A stretch of DNA of 64,000 nt from Marmoricola sp. URHB0036 (GTDB taxonomy: Bacteria > Actinomycetota > Actinomycetes > Propionibacteriales > Nocardioidaceae). This document shows positions 9,233 to 17,967 of this stretch, in pieces (position 1 is the stretch's first letter; each line of letters opens with the position of its first letter). The notes under the pieces are model-generated. The model searched no databases, had not been told where the DNA came from, and was given only the letters and a program-made list of their open reading frames with translations. The DNA lies in the NCBI RefSeq assembly GCF_000426045.1, contig NZ_AUEP01000018.1, forward strand, positions 39,755 to 103,754, written 5' to 3'. Made by a program: the position numbers and the translations under genes.

Positions 9233-9954
9233 GTGGTCGGCTTCAGCACGTAGCCGGCCCCGCGCATGGTGTGGATCATCGGCTCGCGACCGGCGTCGAT
9301 CTTCTTGCGCAGGTAGGAGATGTAGAGCTCGACGACGTTGGCCTGCCCGCCGAAGTCGTAGTTCCAGACACGGTCGAGGATCTGGGCCTTGCTGAGCACC
9401 CGGCGGGGGTTGCGCATCATGAAGCGGAGCAGCTCGAACTCGGTCGCGGTCAGGCTGATCTCCTCACCGGCCCGGCTCACCTCGTGGCTGTCCTCGTCGA
9501 GCTGCAGGTCACCGACGACCAGGGCCGTGGTCGTCGAGGTCTGTTGTGCACCCGACCTCCGCATCAGAGCTCGCAGCCGGGCCACCACCTCCTCGAGCGA
9601 GAACGGCTTGGTGACGTAGTCGTCGCCGCCGGCGGTCAGGCCTGCCACCCGGTCCTCGACCGAGTCGCGAGCGGTCAGGAACAGCACGGGTACGTCGTCC
9701 TGGTCGCCGCGCAGCCGGCGCAGCACCTCCATGCCGTCGAAGTCGGGCAGCATCATGTCGAGCACGACGGCATCGGGTCGCTGCTTCTTGGCGGTCGACA
9801 CCGCCTTGGACCCGGTGAGCGCGACCTCGACCTCCCAGCCCTCGTAGCGCAGCGCCATCCGCAGCAGCTCGGCGATGTTCTCCTCGTCGTCGACCACGAG
9901 GACGCGCAGAGGGCTGCCGTCGGCTCGGGTGAGGTCGGGCTCAGCGCTCTTCAT
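9229..9954 (-). CDS. OmpR/PhoB family response regulator
   Basis: 241 aa from ATG 9954; GTG 9963 is an in-frame alternative. The receiver domain has the acidic pair VDDEE and phosphoacceptor D66 in VVLDMMLPD, with K in DYVTKPFS. The C-terminal winged helix is OmpR type (TATEFELLRFMMRNPRRVLSK). It is the partner of the coupled histidine kinase (4-nt overlap). Direct repeats upstream (10054-10071) look like an OmpR-family binding site. Confidence 0.93.
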   Translation of the reverse strand: MKSAEPDLTRADGSPLRVLVVDDEENIAELLRMALRYEGWEVEVALTGSKAVSTAKKQRPDAVVLDMMLPDFDGMEVLRRLRGDQDDVPVLFLTARDSVEDRVAGLTAGGDDYVTKPFSLEEVVARLRALMRRSGAQQTSTTTALVVGDLQLDEDSHEVSRAGEEISLTATEFELLRFMMRNPRRVLSKAQILDRVWNYDFGGQANVVELYISYLRKKIDAGREPMIHTMRGAGYVLKPTT

Positions 9955-9966
9955 GCTGCTCACTCT

Positions 9967-9981
9967 GGTGGCTGCGCCACC
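9967..9981. promoter_or_regulatory. Small hairpin before response regulator
   Basis: GGTGGC-TGC-GCCACC, a 6-bp stem with a 3-nt loop, lies 13 nt upstream of the response-regulator ATG on the minus-strand transcript. It could affect translation or be an operator. Only the symmetry is observed. Confidence 0.3.
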
Positions 9982-10053
9982 GGGGAGTCCATGAGGTGGC
10001 TGTGCGTTTCCTGTGAACGCGCTGCCGTGGGCGTGCCGGGTTTCGTTGCCGAG

Positions 10054-10071
10054 ACACAGGACAAACACAGG
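10054..10071. promoter_or_regulatory. Tandem ACACAGG repeat, probable OmpR-type regulator box
   Basis: ACACAGG occurs at 10054-10060 and 10065-10071, an 11-bp period (one helical turn), 22 nt before the GTG start of the Pro/Gly-rich protein. A further CACAGG lies on the other strand near 10012. OmpR/PhoB regulators typically bind such tandem direct repeats, so the adjacent response regulator is the natural candidate. Confidence 0.45.
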
Positions 10072-10092
10072 TTCTCGGCGCACCATGAGTGC

Positions 10093-10539
10093 GTGACCGA
10101 CGTACCTCCGGAATCGCGCCCGGTTCCGCCGCCCGAACCCGACCCGGCCTCCACGCACGTGCTGCCTCCCGACCAGGTGCCTGCCCCGCCCAGGCAACGC
10201 TTCGTCGACCGGCTCTGGTCCTTCCGCGCGCTGATCGCGGTGGCGCTGGCCTCGGTCATCATCGGCGGTCTCGCAGGCGCGGCCCTGGCCAGCGCCGGCG
10301 ACGGCAACGACCGACGTGGCGGTCCGATGCGGTTCCAGCGTGGCGGCCCGATGGCACCTCCGGGCGGGCGGCACTGGCAGTGGGGCGACGGCCCCGGCAG
10401 TGGACCCGGCGGGGGGCAGGGCACCGACCCGATGCCGCGCTGGCGCGGTCCCCAGCAGGGCGACGGCAACGGTCCGCGCATCCTCCCCCCGAACAGCGCC
10501 CCGACCCCCACCCCACCGAACGCGACTCCCTCGCCGTAG
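10093..10539 (+). CDS. Proline/glycine-rich single-pass membrane protein
   Basis: 148 aa from GTG 10093; the nearby ATG 10085 is followed at once by a stop in its own frame. A Pro-rich cytoplasmic N-terminus (about 35 residues) is followed by one membrane helix (LIAVALASVIIGGLAGAALA) and an external tail rich in Gly, Pro, Arg, Met and Trp with no domain I recognise. It is divergent from the OmpR-type two-component genes and has a tandem repeat box in its promoter, so it is probably controlled by them. Function unknown. Confidence 0.65.
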   Translation: MTDVPPESRPVPPPEPDPASTHVLPPDQVPAPPRQRFVDRLWSFRALIAVALASVIIGGLAGAALASAGDGNDRRGGPMRFQRGGPMAPPGGRHWQWGDGPGSGPGGGQGTDPMPRWRGPQQGDGNGPRILPPNSAPTPTPPNATPSP

Positions 10540-10727
10540 CCGGCAACCGGCGGAATCCCCGGCTGACCGGGTATCCATGGCCAGTTCAGGCGTTGCAACA
10601 CCCGAACAGAACATGCACGGCCCGGGGAGTGGCTGCCGCACCTTGCCTCGGGCCATGTCTTCGCCGCAGCCGCACAGCAACAACCCGCTTGGCCCGGTGA
10701 GCACGTGCCGGGGAGAATGGCGACGCT

Positions 10728-13700
10728 GTGCGCATCCACTTCCCACCCGACCTGCCGGTCTCGGCCCGTCGTGACGACATCGCCGAGGCCATCCGGGACA
10801 ACCAGGTGGTCGTGGTGGCCGGCGAGACCGGGTCGGGCAAGACCACCCAGCTGCCGAAGATCTGTCTGGCGCTGGGCCGTGGTGACCCCGGTGCCCCGGG
10901 CGGCGGGATGATCGGCCACACCCAGCCGCGGCGCATCGCCGCGCGCAGCGTCGCCGAGCGCATCGCCGAGGAGCTCGGCACCGAGCTGGGCGAGACGGTC
11001 GGCTACCAGGTCCGGTTCACCGACCGTACGTCGAAGCAGAGCCGCGTCAAGGTGATGACCGACGGGATCCTGCTCGCGGAGCTCCAGCGCGACCGCGACC
11101 TGAAGCGCTACGACACGATCATCATCGACGAGGCCCACGAGCGCAGCCTCAACGTCGATTTCCTGCTGGGCTACCTCAAGCGCCTGCTGCCGCGACGTCT
11201 CGACCTCAAGGTCGTGATCACCTCGGCGACCATCGACCCGGAGCGGTTCGCGACCCACTTCGCCGACTCGAGTGGCCGCCCGGCTCCGATCATCGAGGTC
11301 TCGGGCCGGACCTACCCGGTCGAGGTGCGCTACCGGCCCCTGCTCGAGGAGTCGTACGACGACGAGGAGGGTGAGCCGGTCCAGCGGGACCAGACCGAGG
11401 CGATCGAGGCGGCTGTCGACGAGCTGCTCGCCGACACGGCCGGGGACATGCTCGTCTTCCTGCCGGGGGAGCGCGAGATCCGCGACACTGCAGAAGCCCT
11501 GGCCCGCAAGGCCGAAGGGCCTCGGGGCTTCGACATCGTGCCGCTCTACTCGAGGCTCTCGGCCGCCGAGCAGCACCGTGTCTTCGAGCGGCACACCCGC
11601 CGTCGTGTCGTGCTCTCCACCAACGTGGCCGAGACCTCGCTCACCGTCCCGGGCATCATCGCGGTCATCGACACCGGGCTGGCCCGGATCAGCCGCTGGT
11701 CGACGCGCACCAAGGTGCAGCGGCTGCCGATCGAGCCGATCAGCCAGGCCTCGGCCCAGCAGCGCTCCGGTCGCTGCGGCCGGGTCGAGGCCGGCATCGC
11801 GATCCGCCTCTACAGCCAGGAGGACTTCGAGGGCCGTCCGGAGTTCACCGAGCCGGAGATCCTACGCACCTCGCTGGCCAGCGTGATCCTGCAGATGACC
11901 TCGCTCGGGCTGGGGCAGGTCGAGCAGTTCCCGTTCGTCGACCCGCCGGACACGCGCGCGGTGCGGGCCGGCGTACAGCTGCTGGAGGAGCTCGGTGCCC
12001 TGGCGCCGGGCCGCGACGACCGCCGGCGCCTGACCGGTGTGGGCCGCAAGCTCGCCCGGCTGCCGATCGACCCCCGGATGGCGCGGATGATCCTCGAGGC
12101 GGACCGGTTCGGCTGCCTGCGCGAGGTGCTGGTGATCACGGCCGCCTTGTCGATCCAGGACCCGCGCGAGCGTCCGGTCGAGCAGCGTGCTCGAGCCGAC
12201 CAGCTGCACGCCCGGTTCCGCGACCCCCGCTCGGACTTCATCGCCTGGCTCAACCTCTGGCGGCACCTGAAGACCCAGCAGAAGGAGCTCGGCTCGAGCG
12301 CGTTCCGTCGTCTGTGCCGCCAGGAGCACCTGAACCACCTCCGCGTGCGCGAGTGGCAGGACTTCGAGTCCCAGCTGCGCCAGGTGGCCAAGCAGGTGGG
12401 ACTCAAGCCGGGTACGCCGGCCACGGTGCCCGACGCCGACGGGATCCACCAGGCGCTGCTCTCCGGGCTGCTGTCCCACATCGGGCTGCGCGACGTCGAC
12501 CGGCGCGACTACCTGGGCGCGCGCGGGGCACGGTTCGCGATCTTCCCGGGGTCGGGCCTGTTCAAGTCCCAGCCCGATCTCGTGATGGCGGCCGAGCTGG
12601 TCGAGACCTCCCGCCTGTGGGGCCGGCAGAACGCTGCGATCGACCCGGTGTGGGCCGAGCGGCTCGGCGGCGACCTGGTCAAGCGCACGTACTCCGAGCC
12701 CTACTGGTCGAAGAAGCGGGAGTCCGCGCTCGCCCACGAACGCGTCACTCTCTACGGCGTGCCACTCGTCGCCGACCGCGTCGTACCCCTCGGCCGGCAC
12801 CAGCCCGACGTCGCGCGCGAGCTGTTCATCCGGCACGCCCTCGTGCAGGGGGAGTGGCGGGCGCGGCACCGGTTCTTCGAGACCAACCGCCGGCTGCTCG
12901 ACGAGGCCGCCGAGCTCGAGCACCGCGCCCGTCGGCACGACATCGTGGTCGACGAGGAGACCTTGTTCGACTTCTACGACGCGCGCATCCCGGCCGAGGT
13001 GATCTCCGGTGCGCACTTCGACACCTGGTGGAAGCGGGAGCGCCGCGACCGCCCCGACCTGCTGACCTTCGACCCGACGATGCTCGTGCACGAGGGCGCG
13101 GGGCTCGACGAGGCCGACTTCCCCGACGAGTGGCAGGAGGGGCGGCTCACCCTGCCGCTGCGCTACCACTTCGAGCCCGGCCACGAGGCCGACGGCGTCA
13201 CCATCGACGTGCCCCTCGCCACCCTCAACACCGTCGGCTCCGCGCCGTTCACCTGGAACGTGCCCGGCCTGCGGCACGAGCTGGTCACCGCGCTGATCCG
13301 CTCGCTGCCCAAGCAGCTGCGGGTCAACTTCGTGCCGGCGCCGGACGTCGCGCGCCGGTTCCTCACCGCCGTGCCGCCGGGGGAGGAGCCCCTGCTCGAC
13401 GCGCTGTCGCGCTACCTGCGCTCGCTCAACGGGGTGCACGTGCCCGCCGAGGCGTGGGACCTCGACAAGGTGCCCGCCCACCTGAGGCCCACCTTCCGGG
13501 TCCTCGACGACCGGGGGACCGAGGTCGGCGCCGGCAAGGACCTCGAGGCGCTCAAGGCGCCGTTGCGTCCGTCGCTCGACCGGGCGATCAAGCAGGTGGC
13601 CGACGAGTCGGGCCTGAGCTCGACCGGCCAGACCACGTGGACGTTCGGCACGATCGAGGCGTCGTTCGTGCAGACCCGCGCCGGCCACGAGGTGCACGGC

Positions 13701-14462
13701 TATCCGACGCTGGTCGACGAGGGCAGCACCGTCGGCCTCCGGGTAGCCGCCTCGGCCGACGAGCAGGAGGCCCAGCACCGTCTCGGCGTACGACGCCTGC
13801 TGCTGCTCGCGGTCCCGTCACCTGTGGCCGGGCTGGTCGAGGGACTGGACAACACCGCCAAGCTCGGGCTCGCTGCTTCGCCGTACTCCAACGTGCGGGC
13901 GCTGATCGCGGACTGTGTCGTCGCGGCGGCCGGCGAGCTGGTCGACCAGGCGCCCCCCGTGCGGGACGCGGACGCCTTCCAGGCCCTGGCCGAGCGGGCC
14001 GCCGAGGAGCTGCCGGAGCGGTCGGCTGCCGTGCTCCGCCAGGTGCTGCGCGTGCTGGCCGAGTGGCGGCCGGTGGACAAGGCGCTGCACGGTCGGGTGG
14101 AGATGGCGCAGCTCCCGGCGATGAACGACCTGCGTGCCCAGCTCGCCCGGCTCGTGCACGACGGGTTCGTCAGCGAGGCGGGAGCGGCGCTGCGCGAGTA
14201 CCCCCGCTACCTCCAGGCGATGACGGTGCGCATCGACAGGCTGGGCGAGCTGGCCCGCGACCGCGAGCTGATGGACCGGGTGGAGGAGCTCCAGCAGGCC
14301 TGGCAGCACCGCGTCGACGCGCTGCCGGAGGGTCGCCCGATGGGAGCTCGGCTGCGCGCGGTGCGCTGGCTGCTCGAGGAGTACCGCGTCAGCCTGTGGG
14401 CCCAACAGCTCGGGACGGCTCAGCCGGTCTCCGATGCGCGGATCCGCAAGGCTCTCGGCTAG
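10728..14462 (+). CDS. hrpA: ATP-dependent RNA helicase HrpA
   Basis: 1244 aa, usual for HrpA. Motif I is GETGSGKTT (32-40), DEAH is at 134-137 (IIIDEAHERS), motif III is SAT and motif VI is QRSGRCGR. Helicase-associated and OB-fold regions and the long C-terminal DUF3418 domain follow. HrpA-type DEAH helicases remodel RNA or RNP and help rescue stalled ribosomes. GTG 10728 is preceded by GGGGAGA at about 10 nt. It is monocistronic and ends 6 bp before a convergent PemK-like gene. Confidence 0.93.
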   Translation: MRIHFPPDLPVSARRDDIAEAIRDNQVVVVAGETGSGKTTQLPKICLALGRGDPGAPGGGMIGHTQPRRIAARSVAERIAEELGTELGETVGYQVRFTDRTSKQSRVKVMTDGILLAELQRDRDLKRYDTIIIDEAHERSLNVDFLLGYLKRLLPRRLDLKVVITSATIDPERFATHFADSSGRPAPIIEVSGRTYPVEVRYRPLLEESYDDEEGEPVQRDQTEAIEAAVDELLADTAGDMLVFLPGEREIRDTAEALARKAEGPRGFDIVPLYSRLSAAEQHRVFERHTRRRVVLSTNVAETSLTVPGIIAVIDTGLARISRWSTRTKVQRLPIEPISQASAQQRSGRCGRVEAGIAIRLYSQEDFEGRPEFTEPEILRTSLASVILQMTSLGLGQVEQFPFVDPPDTRAVRAGVQLLEELGALAPGRDDRRRLTGVGRKLARLPIDPRMARMILEADRFGCLREVLVITAALSIQDPRERPVEQRARADQLHARFRDPRSDFIAWLNLWRHLKTQQKELGSSAFRRLCRQEHLNHLRVREWQDFESQLRQVAKQVGLKPGTPATVPDADGIHQALLSGLLSHIGLRDVDRRDYLGARGARFAIFPGSGLFKSQPDLVMAAELVETSRLWGRQNAAIDPVWAERLGGDLVKRTYSEPYWSKKRESALAHERVTLYGVPLVADRVVPLGRHQPDVARELFIRHALVQGEWRARHRFFETNRRLLDEAAELEHRARRHDIVVDEETLFDFYDARIPAEVISGAHFDTWWKRERRDRPDLLTFDPTMLVHEGAGLDEADFPDEWQEGRLTLPLRYHFEPGHEADGVTIDVPLATLNTVGSAPFTWNVPGLRHELVTALIRSLPKQLRVNFVPAPDVARRFLTAVPPGEEPLLDALSRYLRSLNGVHVPAEAWDLDKVPAHLRPTFRVLDDRGTEVGAGKDLEALKAPLRPSLDRAIKQVADESGLSSTGQTTWTFGTIEASFVQTRAGHEVHGYPTLVDEGSTVGLRVAASADEQEAQHRLGVRRLLLLAVPSPVAGLVEGLDNTAKLGLAASPYSNVRALIADCVVAAAGELVDQAPPVRDADAFQALAERAAEELPERSAAVLRQVLRVLAEWRPVDKALHGRVEMAQLPAMNDLRAQLARLVHDGFVSEAGAALREYPRYLQAMTVRIDRLGELARDRELMDRVEELQQAWQHRVDALPEGRPMGARLRAVRWLLEEYRVSLWAQQLGTAQPVSDARIRKALG

Positions 14463-14468
14463 GTCTCG

Positions 14469-14891
14469 TCACTGGAGGTACGGCTTCGCGGCGGCGATCA
14501 CGGCGTCGAACATCGCGCGGTCCAGTGCAGCCCCCTCGCGTCGTACGCCGGACGGGTCGACGCGCAGCAGCCGGTTGAGCCGCACCTCGCTCGGCCGCCG
14601 CTCGCGGTCCCAGGCGCCGGTGCCGATGTCCATCCACTCGCGCCCGTCGCGATGCTCCTGGGCGGCGTCGACGTCGTGGTCGCGCGAGGTCAGCTGGAGC
14701 GCGAGCAGCGAGTCACCGTCCTCGCCGATCACCAGCACCGGACGGTCCTTGCCCTGCGTCGGGTCGTCCTCGTAGGGGACCCACGTCCACACGACCTCGC
14801 CGGGGTCGGGCCGCCCGTCGGGCTTCGGCGCGTAGCGCAGCCGCGGCGTCACCGGGTTGCGCAGACGCAGGCGCGGGAGGCGGAACGCCAT
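14469..14891 (-). CDS. PemK/MazF-like family protein
   Basis: 140 aa. It begins MAFRLPRLRLRNP and has the PemK-like core: VVWTWVPYEDDPTQGKDRPVLVIG, then LLALQLTSRD and a C-terminal VRLNRLLRVD segment, which match the beta-barrel of MazF/PemK endoribonucleases. No antitoxin gene is adjacent, so it may be a stand-alone housekeeping member rather than a toxin. It converges on hrpA with 6 bp between stops. Confidence 0.7.
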   Translation of the reverse strand: MAFRLPRLRLRNPVTPRLRYAPKPDGRPDPGEVVWTWVPYEDDPTQGKDRPVLVIGEDGDSLLALQLTSRDHDVDAAQEHRDGREWMDIGTGAWDRERRPSEVRLNRLLRVDPSGVRREGAALDRAMFDAVIAAAKPYLQ

Positions 14892-15077
14892 CGGGGCACC
14901 TCACGTCGGGAGAAGTAGAGCGTCGGGCCGGGAGCGCCTCACGGCGCGTGGCCGCTCGTAGCGGCTTAATTTGGGACCCGGGGCTGCCACGGCCCGACGC
15001 GCCCCCAACTCTACAAGTGCAACCCGCTGACTCAACGGCAAACGCCGTGGTGAGTGTCACTGCTCTCGTACAGGTGA
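14892..15077. other. Intergenic region with weak hairpins
   Basis: 186 bp upstream of the PemK-like gene and downstream of the 15078-15707 gene. It holds GCCGCT-CGT-AGCGGC (14951-14965) followed by TTAATTT, which could terminate plus-strand transcription, and ACGGC-AAAC-GCCGT (15035-15048). I see no gene in it. Confidence 0.35.
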
Positions 15078-15707
15078 CTAGGCGAGCGCTCCGGACAGCT
15101 CGAGGCGCGCGGCGTGCTGGAGCTGGTCGGCCAGGGTGATGAGACGTGAGGCCGACACGTCGGCGGCGTACGACGACCCGCCCTCCGGCGCGACCAACGG
15201 CACGTCGTGCACCCGTCCTGCTGCTGCCACACGCGCGAACGCTGCCGCGCGGAACAGGGTGTCGGCGAACTCGCCCACGACCACGCCGCTGAGCACCTCG
15301 TCGACCAGTGCCCGCACCTCGTCCGGTCCCGGAGGCTCGACCACGCCGGAGATGACCTCGGCCACCGGCACGTGGGCCCGGCCACGGTCGAACTCGGCGG
15401 CCGCGGTCCGTGGGTCGGCGTACACCCAGCTGCGGAGCAGGTAGAGCCGCCACAGCGCACCGGCCAGGGAGTCCGCCGCCGCTCCTGACCAGAGCTCGGC
15501 CAGGGTCTCGAGCCCCTCGGAGTCGGCGAGGTGCACCACGCGGTCCACGAGCGCCTCGTCGGCCTGCGTGCGGGCGCCGCGCACGAGGGCGTGAGCGGCC
15601 CGGTCGGCCGCCTCGCTGAGGGCTGCCGGGTCCGCGTCACCCTCGATCGCCTCGAACGCCTGGGCGCCCGGCATCGAGGGGCGGTGGTGGTGCCGGTCGG
15701 TGCTCAT
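15078..15707 (-). CDS. Conserved hypothetical actinobacterial protein
   Basis: 209 aa, acidic, mostly helical, without signal peptide or membrane helix. Residues 20-110 are Ala/Asp/Glu-rich helices, with the pattern ALWRLYLLRSWVYADPR near the middle; the C-terminus reads LITLADQLQHAARLEL. I do not recognise a functional domain. A second ATG at codon 12 is possible. It starts 3 nt after the stop of the upstream lipoprotein gene, so the two are probably cotranscribed. Confidence 0.6.
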   Translation of the reverse strand: MSTDRHHHRPSMPGAQAFEAIEGDADPAALSEAADRAAHALVRGARTQADEALVDRVVHLADSEGLETLAELWSGAAADSLAGALWRLYLLRSWVYADPRTAAAEFDRGRAHVPVAEVISGVVEPPGPDEVRALVDEVLSGVVVGEFADTLFRAAAFARVAAAGRVHDVPLVAPEGGSSYAADVSASRLITLADQLQHAARLELSGALA

Positions 15708-15710
15708 CCG

Positions 15711-16457
15711 TCACATCTTGGCTGATGCGGCCTTGACGGCAAGTTCCATGGGGTCCTGACCGGCGGGGTAGTCATGGTCCTGGCCGCCGTGGTCCATCTT
15801 CAGCAGCGTCATCCGGTTGCCCTTGGACACCAGGCCGAAGGAGTGGAAGTGGCCGGCGCCGGCGCGCTCCCAGCTGGCGACGTACCACCAGCCCTTGCCC
15901 TGGGGCACCGCGACCGACGTGATCGGTCCGACCTTGATGTTGCTGCCCTTGATCTGGCTCTTGCAGGTGTTGTGCCAGGCCTCGAAGACCTTGCCGGCAC
16001 GCACCGTGTTCTGCGCGTCGGGGTACTCCACGACCTGCTGCCCGGCGCTGTCGCCCGGGCTGCCGGCGAAGCTGCGCTCCACGACGCTCATGGCGCCGAT
16101 GGAGAGGGCGTCGAACCGCTGGCAGACGCCGAACGACGTCGGACCGGGCACCGTCGTGCCCTTCTCGGTCCACGGCGACGAGGCATTGAGCGGCGGCAGC
16201 TGGGCTGCGCCGAGCAAGGCGCTCGCGGGGTCGGCCTTCGTGGTGGCCGAGCTGCTGGCTGTGGGGGTCGGCGTCGCGGGGGCGGGCGTACCGGTCGCCT
16301 CCTCGGTCGCAGTCGGGGTCGGCGTCGCATCGGGGGCCGAGGAGGTGTCGGGCTTGTCGTCGTCCTTGCTCAGGGAGCAGCCGGCGAGGGCGCCGTTGAG
16401 GAGGAGTCCGAGCGTGGCGACGGCGACCGCCGCCCCGCGCTTCCTGGTCGTTGGCAT
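15711..16457 (-). CDS. Lipoprotein with sensor-like soluble domain
   Basis: 248 aa from ATG 16457 (MPTTRKRG). The signal peptide ends in a lipobox (LLNGALAG|C), so it is exported and lipid-anchored. A Pro/Thr/Ser/Ala-rich linker (about 30-75) is followed by a globular domain of about 165 residues with two cysteines (FGVCQRF and WHNTCKSQ) that may pair. The fold resembles mycobacterial PknH-sensor-like lipoproteins, but no specific function can be assigned. Three nt separate it from the hypothetical gene downstream. Confidence 0.7.
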   Translation of the reverse strand: MPTTRKRGAAVAVATLGLLLNGALAGCSLSKDDDKPDTSSAPDATPTPTATEEATGTPAPATPTPTASSSATTKADPASALLGAAQLPPLNASSPWTEKGTTVPGPTSFGVCQRFDALSIGAMSVVERSFAGSPGDSAGQQVVEYPDAQNTVRAGKVFEAWHNTCKSQIKGSNIKVGPITSVAVPQGKGWWYVASWERAGAGHFHSFGLVSKGNRMTLLKMDHGGQDHDYPAGQDPMELAVKAASAKM

Positions 16458-16602
16458 GGCGTCAGCGTAGAGGCCGAGACCCACTCGACACCGCGCCGCG
16501 CAACGGTGTGGCGTGTCCCGATATCGTGGCGTGGCCGGTGGTCGAGGACGTCTCCCTGAGCCGGCCTGACTCGGGCGGATGCGACGGAAAGGTGCTGTAC
16601 GG

Positions 16603-17961
16603 ATGGTGAGGTCGTCGCTGCGTCGAGGTGTGGCCGGCATCGCCGTCGTCCTCGTGATAGCCGCAGGATGCGCCTCCAACGACAGCCCGCCCGAGGCCAA
16701 GCCGTCACCGACCCCGAACGCCCGGACCCAGGTGACCTTCGCCGTCTACGGGCCCAAGGAGGTCATCGACGCCTACAAGCGCATCGCCGCCGACTTCACC
16801 GTCCAGCACGACGGCGTCAAGGTCGTCGTCAAGGACTATCCGACGCACGACGACGCGATGGTGGCGTTGAACAAGGCCCGGGCCGCCGGGAACCCGCCTG
16901 ACCTCTTCCTGATGGACCACGACGACCTGGCCGGTCTCACCGAGGAGAAGGCCGTACGCCGGGTCGACGACCTCCTGGCCGAGCGCGAGGTCGACTTCGG
17001 CGACGGCTACACCCGCAACGGGCTCGAGGCGTTCAGCGCGGACGCGGCCCTTCAGTGCATGCCGATCGACGTCTCGCCGATGGTCGTCTACTACAACCCC
17101 AAGCTCATCGAGCTCGACCGGATCAACGACCCGGGGAGCAAGCCGGTCACCCAGGAGACCGGCTGGTCGCTCGACCAGTTCCGCACCGCGGCCCTCCAGC
17201 CGCGACGCCCGGGCGTGCGCGGGCTCTACATCGCGCCCGACCTCGAGCAGGTCGCCCCGTTCATCTGGTCCGGCGGTGGCGACGTCGTCGACGACACCGA
17301 CGACCCGACCACGCTGACGCTCTCCGACGGTCCTTCCGAGAACGCCATGGAGAAGCTCCTCGAGACCGTGCGCAACCCGACACTGACCTTCAACGAGAAG
17401 GCCCTGGCCAACCGGTCCGCCCTCCAGCGGTTCGAGGACGGCCGGCTCGGCATGATGCTCGGGTTCCGTGACCTCACTCCGGTGCTGCGCGAGCAGCAGA
17501 CGCTCACCTTCGACGTGATGCCACTGCCCCGGGTCGGGAGCAGCGCCACCATCGCGCGGATGTCGGGCATGTGCCTGTCCGAGGGGTCCCAGCACACCAA
17601 GGAGGCGGCCGACTTCCTCGCCGCACTGATCTCCGACAAGAACGCCGGGATCCTCGCCGCCACCGGCTACGTGATGCCCTCCAACGTCGACGTGCTGAAC
17701 AGCGACGACTTCCTCCAGACCGGCCAGCGGCCCCTGCACTCCGAGGTGTTCGCCCGCGAGCTGCGCCGGGCCCAGATGCTGCCGAGCACCACCACCTGGC
17801 CGTCGGTGGAGGAAGCCACCGGCGAGTCGCTGACCCAGCTGTTCTACGACCCGGTCATCCTCCCGCTGCAGGACCGCCTGGAGGCGATCGACGCCGCCTC
17901 GGTGCCGTTGCTGAACCCGTCGAAGGCATCGCCGTCGTCCTCGCCGTCGGCCACTCCCTGA
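16603..17961 (+). CDS. Extracellular solute-binding lipoprotein (ABC sugar-type), orphan
   Basis: 452 aa from ATG 16603, chosen because GGAAAGG lies at proper distance; ATG 16579 is in frame but has a poor ribosome site. The signal peptide ends in the lipobox VIAAG|C. The body is a type 1 solute-binding fold (VTFAVYGPKEVIDAYKRIAADF, then NPPDLFLMD and FIWSGGGDVVDD), as in ABC importers of sugars. The tail is Ser/Pro rich. No permease or ATPase gene is next to it, so it either works with a distant transporter or has another role. Confidence 0.85.
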   Translation: MVRSSLRRGVAGIAVVLVIAAGCASNDSPPEAKPSPTPNARTQVTFAVYGPKEVIDAYKRIAADFTVQHDGVKVVVKDYPTHDDAMVALNKARAAGNPPDLFLMDHDDLAGLTEEKAVRRVDDLLAEREVDFGDGYTRNGLEAFSADAALQCMPIDVSPMVVYYNPKLIELDRINDPGSKPVTQETGWSLDQFRTAALQPRRPGVRGLYIAPDLEQVAPFIWSGGGDVVDDTDDPTTLTLSDGPSENAMEKLLETVRNPTLTFNEKALANRSALQRFEDGRLGMMLGFRDLTPVLREQQTLTFDVMPLPRVGSSATIARMSGMCLSEGSQHTKEAADFLAALISDKNAGILAATGYVMPSNVDVLNSDDFLQTGQRPLHSEVFARELRRAQMLPSTTTWPSVEEATGESLTQLFYDPVILPLQDRLEAIDAASVPLLNPSKASPSSSPSATP

Positions 17962-17967
17962 GCGGGC

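Noticed and set aside
14469..14891. PemK-like gene as a toxin of a toxin-antitoxin pair
   Set aside because: No antitoxin-like small gene precedes it and the surrounding genes are housekeeping.
14951..14965. GCCGCT-CGT-AGCGGC as a firm terminator
   Set aside because: A 6-bp stem with TTAATTT is weak, and it does not lie right after a plus-strand gene; listed only as a hairpin in the gap.
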